From NCBI RefSeq assembly GCF_003050935.1, contig NZ_QAOX01000005.1:1-64000 (forward strand): DNA of 64,000 bases, given 5' to 3'. The stretch is from Luteibacter sp. OK325. GTDB lineage: Bacteria; Pseudomonadota; Gammaproteobacteria; Xanthomonadales; Rhodanobacteraceae. Every line of letters begins with the position of its first letter. The first letter of the stretch is position 1. Positions 8,652 to 17,458 of the stretch are shown here, piece by piece. The notes beneath the pieces are model-generated. The model ran no database searches. It was not told the DNA's origin and saw only the letters and a program-made list of their open reading frames with translations. A program made the position numbers and the translations under genes.

Positions 8652-10985
8652 TCAGAAAGGCAACACCAGGTTCGGGTCGACCGCCAGCAGGCGCTGGCGG
8701 AAAGCCTGCTTTACGCGCTCCAGCGCCTTGGCCGTGTCCGCGTCGAAGCGGAACATGAGCGCCGGTGAGGTGTTGGAGGCGCGCACCAGGCCCCATCCGT
8801 CGGGCCAATCCACCCGGATGCCATCGATCGTGGTGAGTCGCGCGTCTTCGAACGTGGCGGACGCACGGAACGCTTCGATGAAACGGAAGGCGGCGCCCTC
8901 CTCCATCGGCAGCCGCAGTTCGGGCGTGGAAACACTGGTGGGCAGCGTCTCGAAAAGGGCCGCGACGCTGCGCTCCTCGAGATCGCCAGCGACGATTTCA
9001 AGCAGGCGAGCCGCCGCATAGATACCGTCGTCGAAGCCATACCAGCGATTGTTGTCAGCAAAGAAGAAGTGACCGCTCATCTCACCGGCCAACGCGGCAC
9101 CGGTATCGCGCATCTTCGCCTTGATCAGGGAGTGCCCGGTGCGCCACATCAGGGGCACACCCGCGGATTCCTGGATGATCCGGCGCAGGTGCCCGGTACA
9201 TTTGACGTCGAAGATCACCGTGGCGCCCGGATTGCGTGCAAGCACGTCCTGGGCGAACAGCATCAGCAAGCGATCGGCGTAGATGATCTCGCCACTGGCT
9301 GTCACCACACCCAGGCGATCGCCGTCTCCGTCGAACGCGATGCCGATATCGGCACCGATGGTATGGACGGCGGCGATCAGGTCGCCGAGGTTGCGAGGAT
9401 CGGACGGATCGGGGTGGTGGTTCGGGAACGTGCCGTCCACGTCGCAGTACAACGGCACCACTTCGCAGCCGATCTCCTCGAGAACGCGAGGCGCGACGGC
9501 GCCGGCCACGCCATTGCCGGCATCGACGACCACCTTGAGGCGACGTTCGGCGGAGACGTCGCCGGCAATCTTCGCCACGTAGGCGTCGACGACCGGCTGT
9601 TCGCGCCAGGTGCCCAGGCCGTCTTCCTCGAGACGGCCCTCGACGATGCGACGGTGGAGGTCGGCAATAGCGCCCTCAGCCAGCGTCTCCCCGCCGACCA
9701 CGATCTTGAAGCCGTTGTGATCCGGAGGGTTGTGGCTTCCCGTGACCGATACAGCGCATCCCGTACCGAGGTGGAATGCGGCGAAGTAAGCCACGGGCGT
9801 CGGCACCGCGCCAAGATCGATCACGTCGATACCGGCCGCGCGCAGGCCGTCCGACAGGGCCCCCGCAAGCTCGGGGCCCGACAGGCGACCGTCACGGCCG
9901 ACCACCATTTCGCGCAGGCCACGTTCGTTCATCAGGCCGCCGATGGCCTGGCCGATACGACGCGCGATATCGGCGGTCAGCTGGGTGCCCACGATGCCGC
10001 GGATGTCGTAAGCACGGAAGATGGCCGGATCGAGCGTCACGGCCGCCGCGCGTGCCACCGGCTTCGACGCGGGTACTTTCGTCGCGGTCGGACCGGATGC
10101 CGGCGGCAAGCGCGGCTTACGTTCCACGTCGACCAGGAGGACTTCGTCGGGCTCCGTCTCAACCACGGGCTGGGGTCGCCGCCGCGCCCAGAGCAACAGG
10201 ACGCCGCCGCCGATGCCGATCAGGGTAAGGACGACCGCGAGTATCTCGGAGTGCGGAATGACGATGAACGCCTTCGGCATGGCGGCGAAGACATAGAGCG
10301 AGGTTCCGGGAACCTGCTGGCCTTCCGGCGTGATCTCGCCCGCCAGGGAACCGACCGCATCCAGCATGAGGCTGTCCCGGCCGCTGCCCTGGCGTAGTTC
10401 GAGGCGACCACTGGGAGGTGACGATGCCACGAACTTCTGGTGGATGTCGTCGAAGGGGTATTCGAGCCAGACCCATGCGCGAACCGAGCCGCTGACGTTT
10501 ACCGGCTCGGCCACGGTAAGCCGACGCTCACCACCGTGCATGGAACTCGACGCCAACGGCGCGCCGGTCTCGCCGAGCGCCGCCATCAGCTGGGCGGCCT
10601 TGGCGTAGCCAAACTCGCGGTAGTTAGCCCGTACCACCTCGTCCAGGCCACCACTGAAGATTTCGATAGCGGACGTGGCCGGAAGCAGCGTACGCAGGCG
10701 CGCGGCAGCGGCGACATGGTCGTCGATGCCCGTCGCGACGTCCGGATCGGCCAGGGCCCGCATGAGCTGGTTGTGCCGGGCGGCATACGCCTCGCCGAGG
10801 TCGTGCACGGCCTGGCGCTGCGCCGCGCGCGTGCGCTCCGCCGCGTCGGTTTCGTCGGCGATCAGCCATGCCTGCCAGGCACAGAACGCGCCGCCGACGA
10901 TCAGCAACGTGGCGCCGATCAACGGCAGCAGACGTCGCATATCGATGCGAAGCCCCCGCTTCGCCCCTCCCTCGTTACGCCCCAT
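8652..10985 (-). CDS. Membrane-anchored phosphomannomutase/phosphoglucomutase (AlgC-like)
   Basis: Interconverts hexose-6- and hexose-1-phosphates for exopolysaccharide and LPS sugars. The C-terminal 460 residues hold the full enzyme: TGSHNPPDHNGFK with the phospho-serine, DGDGDRLG for the metal, and GEMSGHFFF for the sugar. Unlike classical AlgC of about 460 residues, this 777-residue protein adds about 300 N-terminal residues with a membrane segment near residue 20, an apparently extracytoplasmic region and a second membrane segment near residue 240, resembling a sensor module. dut and coaBC lie upstream on the same strand, the same order as around Pseudomonas algC. Confidence 0.9.
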   Translation of the reverse strand: MGRNEGGAKRGLRIDMRRLLPLIGATLLIVGGAFCAWQAWLIADETDAAERTRAAQRQAVHDLGEAYAARHNQLMRALADPDVATGIDDHVAAAARLRTLLPATSAIEIFSGGLDEVVRANYREFGYAKAAQLMAALGETGAPLASSSMHGGERRLTVAEPVNVSGSVRAWVWLEYPFDDIHQKFVASSPPSGRLELRQGSGRDSLMLDAVGSLAGEITPEGQQVPGTSLYVFAAMPKAFIVIPHSEILAVVLTLIGIGGGVLLLWARRRPQPVVETEPDEVLLVDVERKPRLPPASGPTATKVPASKPVARAAAVTLDPAIFRAYDIRGIVGTQLTADIARRIGQAIGGLMNERGLREMVVGRDGRLSGPELAGALSDGLRAAGIDVIDLGAVPTPVAYFAAFHLGTGCAVSVTGSHNPPDHNGFKIVVGGETLAEGAIADLHRRIVEGRLEEDGLGTWREQPVVDAYVAKIAGDVSAERRLKVVVDAGNGVAGAVAPRVLEEIGCEVVPLYCDVDGTFPNHHPDPSDPRNLGDLIAAVHTIGADIGIAFDGDGDRLGVVTASGEIIYADRLLMLFAQDVLARNPGATVIFDVKCTGHLRRIIQESAGVPLMWRTGHSLIKAKMRDTGAALAGEMSGHFFFADNNRWYGFDDGIYAAARLLEIVAGDLEERSVAALFETLPTSVSTPELRLPMEEGAAFRFIEAFRASATFEDARLTTIDGIRVDWPDGWGLVRASNTSPALMFRFDADTAKALERVKQAFRQRLLAVDPNLVLPF

Positions 10986-11009
10986 GCTGCCCCTTGCTCC
11001 CGTCGCCTG

Positions 11010-11465
11010 TCAGCCAATGCCCGTCGAACCGAATCCACCCTCGCCCCGCAGCGAAGGGGTGAACCCGTCGACGACGCGCAAACGTGCCCGTCCCACCGGC
11101 ACCAGCAATAATTGCGCAATCCGGTCACCCGGTGTGATGGTCAATACCGCGTTTCCGCGATTCCAGCACGAAATCATCAAGGGTCCCTGGTAATCGGCGT
11201 CGATAACGCCGACCAGGTTACCCATGACCAGGCCCTGTTTATGGCCCAGGCCAGACCGCGGCACGATCAGCGCACACCAGGCCGGGTCACCAATATGGAT
11301 GGCAAGACCCGTCGGCACCAGCAGGCTGTCGCCCGGCGCCAGCGTCACCGGCACGTCGACCGCCGCCCGCAGGTCCATGCCCGCGCTACCGTCGGTGGCT
11401 GGCTCAGGCAGGGGAATGGTGTCGCCCAGGCGGGTGTCGAGAATCTTCAGTTCAATGTCGATCAA
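11010..11465 (-). CDS. dut: dUTP diphosphatase
   Basis: Hydrolyses dUTP to dUMP, keeping uracil out of DNA and feeding dTMP synthesis. The protein has 151 residues, typical of the trimeric enzyme. All five motifs are visible: [42 protein letters not shown] and the C-terminal [10 protein letters not shown] arm. It starts three bases after the coaBC stop, so it is the second gene of a coaBC-dut-mutase unit. Confidence 0.97.
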   Translation of the reverse strand: MIDIELKILDTRLGDTIPLPEPATDGSAGMDLRAAVDVPVTLAPGDSLLVPTGLAIHIGDPAWCALIVPRSGLGHKQGLVMGNLVGVIDADYQGPLMISCWNRGNAVLTITPGDRIAQLLLVPVGRARLRVVDGFTPSLRGEGGFGSTGIG

Positions 11466-11468
11466 GGC

Positions 11469-12674
11469 TCAGGTTCCGATGCCTGCGAGAAAATGTTGCG
11501 CGATGTGCGCGACCAGCTGGCGCGCCAGCTCGGTCTTGGGCATATGGGGCAGTGCGGCGCCGCCGTCGCGCCAGTACAACTGCAACGCGTTCTCCGCCAC
11601 TTCGAAACCGCGCCCCGGGCCAACCTCGTTGGCCGCGATCATGTCGATGCCCTTGCGACGCAGTTTTTCCTGCGCATATGCCGCGAGCTCGTTCGTCTCT
11701 GCCGCGAAGCCGACCAGGTACGGGCGATCGGGGAGCGCCGCCAGCGACGCGATGATGTCGGGGTTCTCCGCCAGGTCGAGGCGAAGCGGGCTACCGTCGG
11801 TCTTCTTCAGCTTGTGGTCGGCGGTGTCCACCGGGCGGTAATCGCCGACGGCCGCCGCGCCAATGTAGATATCGGTGCCGGCGGCGGCCTTGAGCAGGAT
11901 CTCCTGCATCTGGCGGGCGCTACGCACGTCGATACGGTTCACGCCTGCGGGCGTCGGAAGCGAAACCGGGCCAGCCACCAGGGTAACCTCGGCACCCGCA
12001 TCACGGGCGGCCGTGGCGACGGCAAACCCCATGCGTCCGGAACTGCGGTTGCCGATAAAGCGTACGGGGTCGATGTCCTCGTATGTGGGGCCAGCGCTGA
12101 CCAGCACCCGGCGGCCGCGGAGCGGCTGCTCACCGAACGAAGCGACCAGGATGTCGCGCAACTCGTGAGGTTCCAGCATTCGCCCGGAGCCGATATCCCC
12201 GCAGGCCTGGTCACCATCAGCCGGCCCAAGGATCCCCACGCCGCGGACACGCAACGTGCCGACGTTCGCCTGCACCGCCAGGTTCGCCCACATCTGCTGA
12301 TTCATGGCAGGGGCGATGTAGACCGGTGCCGCGGTGGCGAGCACGACCGTCGACAGCAGGTCGTCGGCGAAGCCGTGCGCGAGCCGCGCGATGGTGTCGG
12401 CACTGGCCGGTGCGATGAGCACGCGCTCCGCCCACTTCGCCAGTTCGATATGACCCATCGCGGCTTCGCCGGCCTCGTCCCACAGGCTGACACGCACCGG
12501 TTGTCCCGAGAGCGCCTGGAAGGTCGTAGGGGTGACGAAATGGGTCGCCCCTTCCGTCATGACGACGCGCACGTCGGCGTCGAGATCGCGAAGGCGACGA
12601 ACGAGCTCGCAGATCTTGTAAGCGGCGATACCACCGGTTACGCCAATCAGGATGCGACGCTGGCGAAGACTCAT
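11469..12674 (-). CDS. coaBC: Bifunctional phosphopantothenoylcysteine decarboxylase/synthetase
   Basis: Carries out two successive steps of coenzyme A synthesis: cysteine addition to 4'-phosphopantothenate and decarboxylation. The protein has 401 residues. The CoaC half (FMN enzyme) shows GVTGGIAAYK, APAMNQQMW and the catalytic-cysteine loop ACGDIGSGRM. The CoaB half starts with SAGPTYEDIDPVRF and has NRSSGRMGFA. It is transcribed divergently from radC, the same arrangement as in Pseudomonas and many other gammaproteobacteria. Confidence 0.97.
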   Translation of the reverse strand: MSLRQRRILIGVTGGIAAYKICELVRRLRDLDADVRVVMTEGATHFVTPTTFQALSGQPVRVSLWDEAGEAAMGHIELAKWAERVLIAPASADTIARLAHGFADDLLSTVVLATAAPVYIAPAMNQQMWANLAVQANVGTLRVRGVGILGPADGDQACGDIGSGRMLEPHELRDILVASFGEQPLRGRRVLVSAGPTYEDIDPVRFIGNRSSGRMGFAVATAARDAGAEVTLVAGPVSLPTPAGVNRIDVRSARQMQEILLKAAAGTDIYIGAAAVGDYRPVDTADHKLKKTDGSPLRLDLAENPDIIASLAALPDRPYLVGFAAETNELAAYAQEKLRRKGIDMIAANEVGPGRGFEVAENALQLYWRDGGAALPHMPKTELARQLVAHIAQHFLAGIGT

Positions 12675-12797
12675 GGCGGAACGACACTGCTTCGGGGGGC
12701 CAGTTAGCTTAACGGATTTCAGGCAGCCCTTTTTTTCAGAATCGTTCTATCGCCAAGGCAACACCCACAACCCTAAGTTGGTCGTCGGGCTCCACAC

Positions 12798-13520
12798 ATG
12801 GGGCAGGACAGGAAGCACGATCTTATGAAGCGGGGGACGTACCGGCCACGGCCGATCCATCAGTGGCCGGAAAGCGAGCGGCCGCGCGAGCGCCTGCTGG
12901 CCCACGGTGTGGCCGCCTTGTCCGACGCCGAACTCATTGCCGTGCTGCTTGGTCACGGCACGGCGGGCTGCGACGCCGTCGCCACCGGCCGGGCCCTGCT
13001 CGGGCAGGCCGGCAGCCTTGGGCGACTGCTCGCCGATCCTGACCACCTGCCTCCTGTCAGTGGAGTCGGCCCCGCCAAGCGGGCGCGCATCGTCGCCGCG
13101 CTGGAACTTGCACGGCGCTCGCTGGGCGAAAGCCTCGCCGAGCTTCCGCATATCGAGAGCCCTACCGACAGCGCGGAGTACTTCCGGGCACGACTGCGTC
13201 ATCTGCCTCACGAGGTGTTTGCCTGCCTGTTCCTGGATACCCGCCACCGCGTGCTGGCCTATGAAGAACTCTTCCGCGGCACGATCGACGGTGCCAGCGT
13301 GTATCCGCGGGAGGTGGTCAGGGCCTGCCTTCGTCACCGGGCAAGTGCGGTCATCCTTGCTCACAATCACCCGTCGGGGGTGGCCGAGCCCAGCCGGGCC
13401 GATCGTGAAATCACGCGGGTACTGGTGGACGCGCTGCGCCTGATGGACATCCGCGTGCTCGACCACCTCGTGATCGGCCATGGCGAGCCCACGTCGATGG
13501 CCAACCTGGGTTTGCTCTGA
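12798..13520 (+). CDS. radC: RadC-family JAB/MPN domain protein
   Basis: About 240 residues. An N-terminal helix-hairpin-helix-like region (VSGVGPAKRARI) precedes the JAMM metalloprotease-like motif AHNHPSG, with the metal-binding aspartate in EPSRADREI. The family is annotated as DNA repair, but its biochemical role is not settled. A second in-frame ATG at 12825 (MKRGTYRP) is a possible start, since nine fewer residues would still cover the conserved region. Downstream the usual rpmB-rpmG pair is missing, replaced by a 1.4 kb repeat-rich gap. Confidence 0.93.
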   Translation: MGQDRKHDLMKRGTYRPRPIHQWPESERPRERLLAHGVAALSDAELIAVLLGHGTAGCDAVATGRALLGQAGSLGRLLADPDHLPPVSGVGPAKRARIVAALELARRSLGESLAELPHIESPTDSAEYFRARLRHLPHEVFACLFLDTRHRVLAYEELFRGTIDGASVYPREVVRACLRHRASAVILAHNHPSGVAEPSRADREITRVLVDALRLMDIRVLDHLVIGHGEPTSMANLGLL

Positions 13521-13577
13521 CAGCCCCAAAAAAAGGTTCTTCACGGAATTCCGGGGACGTAGCGGCGCAGAGCCTTC

Positions 13578-13702
13578 GGTGTCCACCCTCGAGGCGAGTT
13601 CCGCACAAGTGGAGCGGCCGTAGGCCAGATAGATACATGGGCCGCGTGAGCGGCCTTCCTTTTCGAACGCGGAGGACTGTCTGAGCAGCGAGGGTGGGCA
13701 CC
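13578..13702 (+). repeat. MITE-like element, copy 1 (direct)
   Basis: A 125-base unit bounded by GGTGTCCACCCTCG and CGAGGGTGGGCACC, inverted repeats of each other with one mismatch. The interior contains GTTCCGCACAAGTGGAGCGG and GATTGTCTGAGCAG-like sequence shared with the other copies. Similarity to copy 2 continues to about 13739. No coding capacity is apparent. Confidence 0.75.
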
Positions 13703-13827
13703 AATGTCTCCCCCGCGAGACGCCCAAGTGTAGAGAGCGAAGGCGAACCATGGGCGAGGTGCGAGGTGCGAAAGAATGCCCGGCCTGAAAGCTGAGCGCC
13801 CGGCCCCGGTAATCCGCGAAGAACCAA

Positions 13828-13935
13828 AAAAAGACGGCGCGAGTGCCGCTCGCGCCGTCTGGGGGCCATCTTTCGAGGGAGGGGTGTCGATAACCCGTGT
13901 GCCGTCGGCCGGGGAGCCACCGGGCACAAGACGAA
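13828..13935 (-). ncRNA. Candidate small RNA with intrinsic terminator
   Basis: On the minus strand an 11-bp perfect stem (GACGGCGCGAG/CTCGCGCCGTC, 13834-13860) is followed by seven T residues, a textbook intrinsic terminator. No protein gene on this strand ends here. Just upstream (13897-13925) is a second hairpin with GTGCC/GGCAC arms and an inner CGG/CCG stem. Together they look like the 3' part of a structured RNA of about 100 or more bases. The 5' end and promoter are not clear; a weak TTGTAA lies near 13947. Confidence 0.4.
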
Positions 13936-14024
13936 TTGTGACGATGGCCAGTTACAACGCCGTGACGCGGCCAAAAATGCAGGGTGACAGGCTGAAAATG
14001 GTTCATCGTGGAATTCCGGGGACG

Positions 14025-14076
14025 CCGAAGGCTCTGCGCCGCGGCGGGCGCGGACGTCGCGGCGCAGAGCCTTCGG
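14025..14076. repeat. Long perfect hairpin
   Basis: A 19-bp perfect inverted repeat (14025-14043 and 14058-14076) with a 14-base loop. Its arms contain CGCAGAGCCTTCGG, which recurs next to element copies 1 and 3. It therefore seems built from the same end sequence as the MITE-like units. Confidence 0.7.
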
Positions 14077-14090
14077 TGACGTAGCAGCGC

Positions 14091-14232
14091 AGAGCCTTCG
14101 GTGCCCACCCTCGCTGCTCAGACAGTCCTCCGCGTTTCGTACCGGAAAGGCCGCTGTGCGGCCGTGTTCTTATTGGCCTACGGCCGCTCCACTTGTGCGG
14201 AACTCGCCTCGAGGGTGGGCACCGAAGGCTCT
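14091..14232 (-). repeat. MITE-like element, copy 3 (inverted, longest ends)
   Basis: A 142-base unit with perfect 23-bp terminal inverted repeats (14091-14113 and 14210-14232). Its core, bounded by GGTGCCCACCCTCG, is the inverted counterpart of copies 1 and 2. Part of the interior differs (near 14135-14173), so it is a diverged copy. Confidence 0.75.
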
Positions 14233-14441
14233 CCCGAGCCCTGAGGTTCGCGTGGGTCGAGCCAAAGCGCACGGCAGCATCGTCGGCCGGCATGCCAGCA
14301 CGGGCGCGAGGAAGGTGTTCGACAGCCGGGTGCCAGCCACCGCCTCCACATCGACCCGGGGCTCCGACAATGGCCGGGGGCCGACGACGGCACCACCCAA
14401 CGGCTCTCCTCCCACTCCACCGTATCGTCGTGAGAGGCCTT

Positions 14442-14567
14442 GGTGTCCACCCTCGAGGCGAGTTCCGCACAAGTGGAGCGGCCGTAGGCCAGATAGATAC
14501 ATGGGCCGCGTCAGCGGTCTTTCCTTCTCGAACGCGGAGGATTGTCTGAGCAGCGAGGGTGGGCACC
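14442..14567 (+). repeat. MITE-like element, copy 2 (direct)
   Basis: A 126-base unit nearly identical to copy 1, including CCAGATAGATACATGGGCCG. Ends are GGTGTCCACCCTCG and CGAGGGTGGGCACC; CCTT and AAGG extend the inverted repeat to 18 bases with one mismatch (14438-14571). Similarity to copy 1 continues to about 14604. Confidence 0.75.
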
Positions 14568-14947
14568 AAGGTCTCCCCCGCGACACGCCCAAGTGTAGAG
14601 AGCGACCGCGAAGCCGAGCCCGCGCGGTCCCCGGTAATCCGCGAAGAGCCTGAAAAAAGCGTCCGGACGCGCCAGAGGAATTGACTTATGCACATTGACC
14701 AGGTTTTCCACTTGGGCGTCACATCTGCTGTCCTCGCACAGGTCACCGCTGCAAGCTCATGATTTTACTTGCTTTGAGTTGTTACGCATTGAAGTCATTT
14801 CTTGTAGGCCCCGTGCCGGGTCGGTTCGGGCCGTTCTTGCCCACAGACTTATCCACAGGCTCGGGGATGAACCGGATGCCCCGGCGCGACCGGCCCGGGT
14901 GCCCCTTCTGATAGGATTGCCGGTTCCATATCCGTGTCCCGACTCCC

Positions 14948-16636
14948 GTGAAACAAGAGCTCAAACAACTCGTCCTGCAGGCCATCGGGGCTCTGCGGGA
15001 GTCCGGCAAACTGCCGTCCGATTTCGTTGCGCCGACGTTCGTGATCGAGCGCACGCGCAGCCGCGAACACGGCGATTTCGCGACCAATGTCGCGATGATG
15101 ATGGCCAAGGCGGCCGGCCGTAAGCCGCGCGACATCGCCGTCGACCTGGTCGGGGCCCTGCCCGCGTCGGCGCTGGTCGGCAAGGTGGATATCGCCGGTC
15201 CGGGCTTCATCAACTTCTTCCTCGCCCCGGCTGCGTTCCATGCGGAGATCACCCGGGCCCTCGCCGAGGCCGACCGGTATGGCTACAACCGGGACGGCGG
15301 CGGCCGCCAGGCGGGCGTGGAGTTCGTCTCGGCCAACCCGACCGGCCCGCTCCACGTGGGCCACGGTCGCGCCGCGGCCATCGGCGACAGTATCAGCCGA
15401 CTGCTTCGCGCCAGCGGCTGGAACGTGACGCGCGAGTTCTACTACAACGACGCCGGCGTGCAGATCGCCAACCTGGCGCTGTCCACCCAGGCGCGCGCCA
15501 GGGGCATCGCGCCGGATGAAGCCGGCTGGCCGGAATCCGGCTATCGCGGCGACTACATCGCCGAGGTGGCCCGCGCCTTCCTCGCTCGCGAGTCGGTCGA
15601 GGCCGATGGTGAGACGGTGACCGCCTCGGGTGACGCCGACAATCTGGACGATGTTCGCCGCTTCGCGGTCGCCTCGCTGCGCCACGAGCAGGACCTGGAC
15701 CTGAAAGCCTTCGGCGTCGGCTTCGACGTCTATTACCTCGAGTCCTCGCTATACACCGAGGGCAAGGTGGAAGAGACGGTGCGCGAACTGGTCGCCCATG
15801 GTCACACCTATGAAGAAGGCGGCGCCCTCTGGCTGCGCTCCACGGACTTCGGTGACGACAAGGACCGCGTCATGCGCAAGTCCGACGGCAACTACACCTA
15901 TTTCCTTCCGGACGTGGCCTACCACCGCACCAAGTGGCAGCGCGGCTATGAACGCGCCATCACCGAGCTGGGTTCCGACCACCACGGTTCGCTGGCTCGC
16001 GTGAAGGCAGGCCTGCAGGCGCTGGACACGGGCATTCCCGGGAACTGGCCGGAGTACGTGCTGCACCAGATGGTCACGGTGATGCGCGGCGGCGAAGAGG
16101 TGAAGATTTCCAAGCGCGCCGGCTCCTATGTCACGCTGCGCGACCTCATCGACGAAGCTGGCCGCGACGCGACGCGTTACTTCCTGATCGCCCGCAAGGC
16201 CGATTCGCAGCTGGTCTTCGACATCGACCTGGCGCGTTCGCAGAGCAACGACAACCCGGTGTATTACATCCAGTACGCCCACGCCCGCGCCTGCCGCGTG
16301 TTCCGTGAACTGGCCGATCGCGGGCTTTCGACCGATCGCGGCAACGGGCTGGCGAAGCTGCCTTTGCTGGACACCGAGCACGAACAGGCGCTGATGGTGG
16401 AGCTGTCGCGCTACCCGGAGATGGTCGAGTCGGCTGCCGCCAACCTGGAACCGCACCTGATCGCGCAATACCTGCGTGAACTCGCGGGCTCGCTGCACAG
16501 CTACTATCACGAGCACAAATGGATCGTCGACGACGGCGACCTGCGTGACGCCCGCCTTGCACTGGTCGCGGGGACGCAACAAGTATTGAAGAACGGTCTG
16601 GATCTGCTGGGCATTTCCGCCCCGGAGAGCATGTAA
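14948..16636 (+). CDS. argS: Arginyl-tRNA synthetase
   Basis: Charges tRNA-Arg. The class I enzyme has 562 residues, the normal length. The HIGH-type motif is [17 protein letters not shown] near residue 135, and the C-terminal half has the [15 protein letters not shown] stretch that serves as the KMSKS loop in this family. The N-terminal Add1-type domain and the C-terminal anticodon domain ([15 protein letters not shown]) are present. The start is GTG at 14948. The next gene follows with no gap, so the two are co-transcribed. Confidence 0.97.
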   Translation: MKQELKQLVLQAIGALRESGKLPSDFVAPTFVIERTRSREHGDFATNVAMMMAKAAGRKPRDIAVDLVGALPASALVGKVDIAGPGFINFFLAPAAFHAEITRALAEADRYGYNRDGGGRQAGVEFVSANPTGPLHVGHGRAAAIGDSISRLLRASGWNVTREFYYNDAGVQIANLALSTQARARGIAPDEAGWPESGYRGDYIAEVARAFLARESVEADGETVTASGDADNLDDVRRFAVASLRHEQDLDLKAFGVGFDVYYLESSLYTEGKVEETVRELVAHGHTYEEGGALWLRSTDFGDDKDRVMRKSDGNYTYFLPDVAYHRTKWQRGYERAITELGSDHHGSLARVKAGLQALDTGIPGNWPEYVLHQMVTVMRGGEEVKISKRAGSYVTLRDLIDEAGRDATRYFLIARKADSQLVFDIDLARSQSNDNPVYYIQYAHARACRVFRELADRGLSTDRGNGLAKLPLLDTEHEQALMVELSRYPEMVESAAANLEPHLIAQYLRELAGSLHSYYHEHKWIVDDGDLRDARLALVAGTQQVLKNGLDLLGISAPESM

Positions 16637-17380
16637 ATGGCAACGCGCAAGAAGGCAAAGGGCCGCCAGGCCGTCCGTAACAGCTCGAATGGCATACCGG
16701 GCTGGAGCTGGGCGCTGATCGGCATCCTCGCCGGCGCCCTGTTGATGGCATTCGCCATGCGCGGCTCGTGGATGCCCATGATGCGCCAGCACGACGGCCC
16801 CGAACCGAATCCCCAGGCCACGGCGCAGAAGGGCAGCGACCCCGGCGTGGTCGACCAGACCGAACCGGAAAAGCCGAAGAAGCCGTCTTACGATTTCTAC
16901 TCGGTGCTTTCCGAGAAGGAAGTGCGCATTCCGGATGCCGAGATCCGCGCGCAGGCCAGCGCCGAAGCGCAGCAGAAGCAGCAGCAACAGCAGGCCGCCC
17001 AGCAACAGGCGGCGGCCCAGAAGGCCGAGGTCGCGCAGCAGCAACAGGCCACCACCGCCGCGGCCGCGAACCTGCCGAAGGCGACGACGCAGACGGTCAC
17101 GGCTGCGCCTGCGCAACAGGCACCCGCCGCTACGGCCGCCGGTGGCTCGGGCTACTTGCTGCAGGTCGGCGCGTTCCCGAGCGCCGCCGATGCGGAAGCC
17201 CTCAAGGCCAAGCTGGCGCTGCAGGGTTTCGTGGCCAACGTGCAGGCCGTGAAGGTCGGGGCGCAGACCTACAACCGCGTTCGCCTCGGCCCGTTCAAGT
17301 CGGCCACGGATCTGGAAAGCACCAAACAGCATCTGCAGGCGGCGGGCATCAGCGCCATTGCGTTGAAGGAAGGCAGCTGA
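16637..17380 (+). CDS. SPOR-domain cell-division-type membrane protein
   Basis: 247 residues with a short basic cytoplasmic tail, one membrane segment near residues 25-45 (WSWALIGILAGALLMAFAM), a long Gln/Ala-rich linker, and a C-terminal SPOR domain beginning near residue 170 (GGSGYLLQVGAFPSAADAEA). SPOR domains bind denuded glycan at the septum. The layout is that of FtsN-like proteins, and argS-SPOR adjacency is conserved in Pseudomonas. Whether it is the functional FtsN cannot be read from sequence. Confidence 0.88.
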   Translation: MATRKKAKGRQAVRNSSNGIPGWSWALIGILAGALLMAFAMRGSWMPMMRQHDGPEPNPQATAQKGSDPGVVDQTEPEKPKKPSYDFYSVLSEKEVRIPDAEIRAQASAEAQQKQQQQQAAQQQAAAQKAEVAQQQQATTAAAANLPKATTQTVTAAPAQQAPAATAAGGSGYLLQVGAFPSAADAEALKAKLALQGFVANVQAVKVGAQTYNRVRLGPFKSATDLESTKQHLQAAGISAIALKEGS

Positions 17381-17406
17381 GGTCCTCCCTCACTGCCGTG
17401 ACACAA

Positions 17407-17442
17407 AGAAAAAACCCGCCGTTGCCGGCGGGTTTTTCTTTT
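17407..17442. terminator. Bidirectional intrinsic terminator
   Basis: CCCGCCG (17415-17421) and CGGCGGG (17426-17432) form the stem, flanked by A-rich sequence on one side and TTTTTCTTTT on the other. It serves both the SPOR gene and the convergent dehydrogenase gene. Confidence 0.9.
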
Positions 17443-17458
17443 CAACGGTTACCGGATC

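Larger units (their letters stand above)
13521..14947. other. 1.4 kb non-coding, repeat-rich gap between radC and argS
   Basis: I find no credible protein gene here; frames crossing it are low-complexity and change across repeats. It holds three copies of a palindrome-ended element (13578-13702, 14100-14223 inverted, 14442-14567), a separate long hairpin (14025-14076), and a terminator with a candidate small RNA (13828-13935). The phrase GAATTCCGGGGACG occurs at both about 13546 and 14011. Similarity between the two direct copies continues about 37 bases past their right ends, and both flanks contain GGTAATCCGCGAAGA. The segment 14233-14437 has no recognisable content. Confidence 0.7.

Noticed and set aside
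13541-13927. Protein gene on the minus strand in the repeat region
   Set aside because: The frame runs through the terminator hairpin and the repeat; content is low-complexity and has no ribosome site.
14170-14592. Open frames in the repeat cluster
   Set aside because: The same peptides appear in several frames and copies because of the repeats, not from coding.
15749-17332. 527-codon frame on the minus strand opposite argS and the SPOR gene
   Set aside because: It contains long Leu/Gly runs that mirror the Gln/Ala repeats of the SPOR linker, so it is a shadow.
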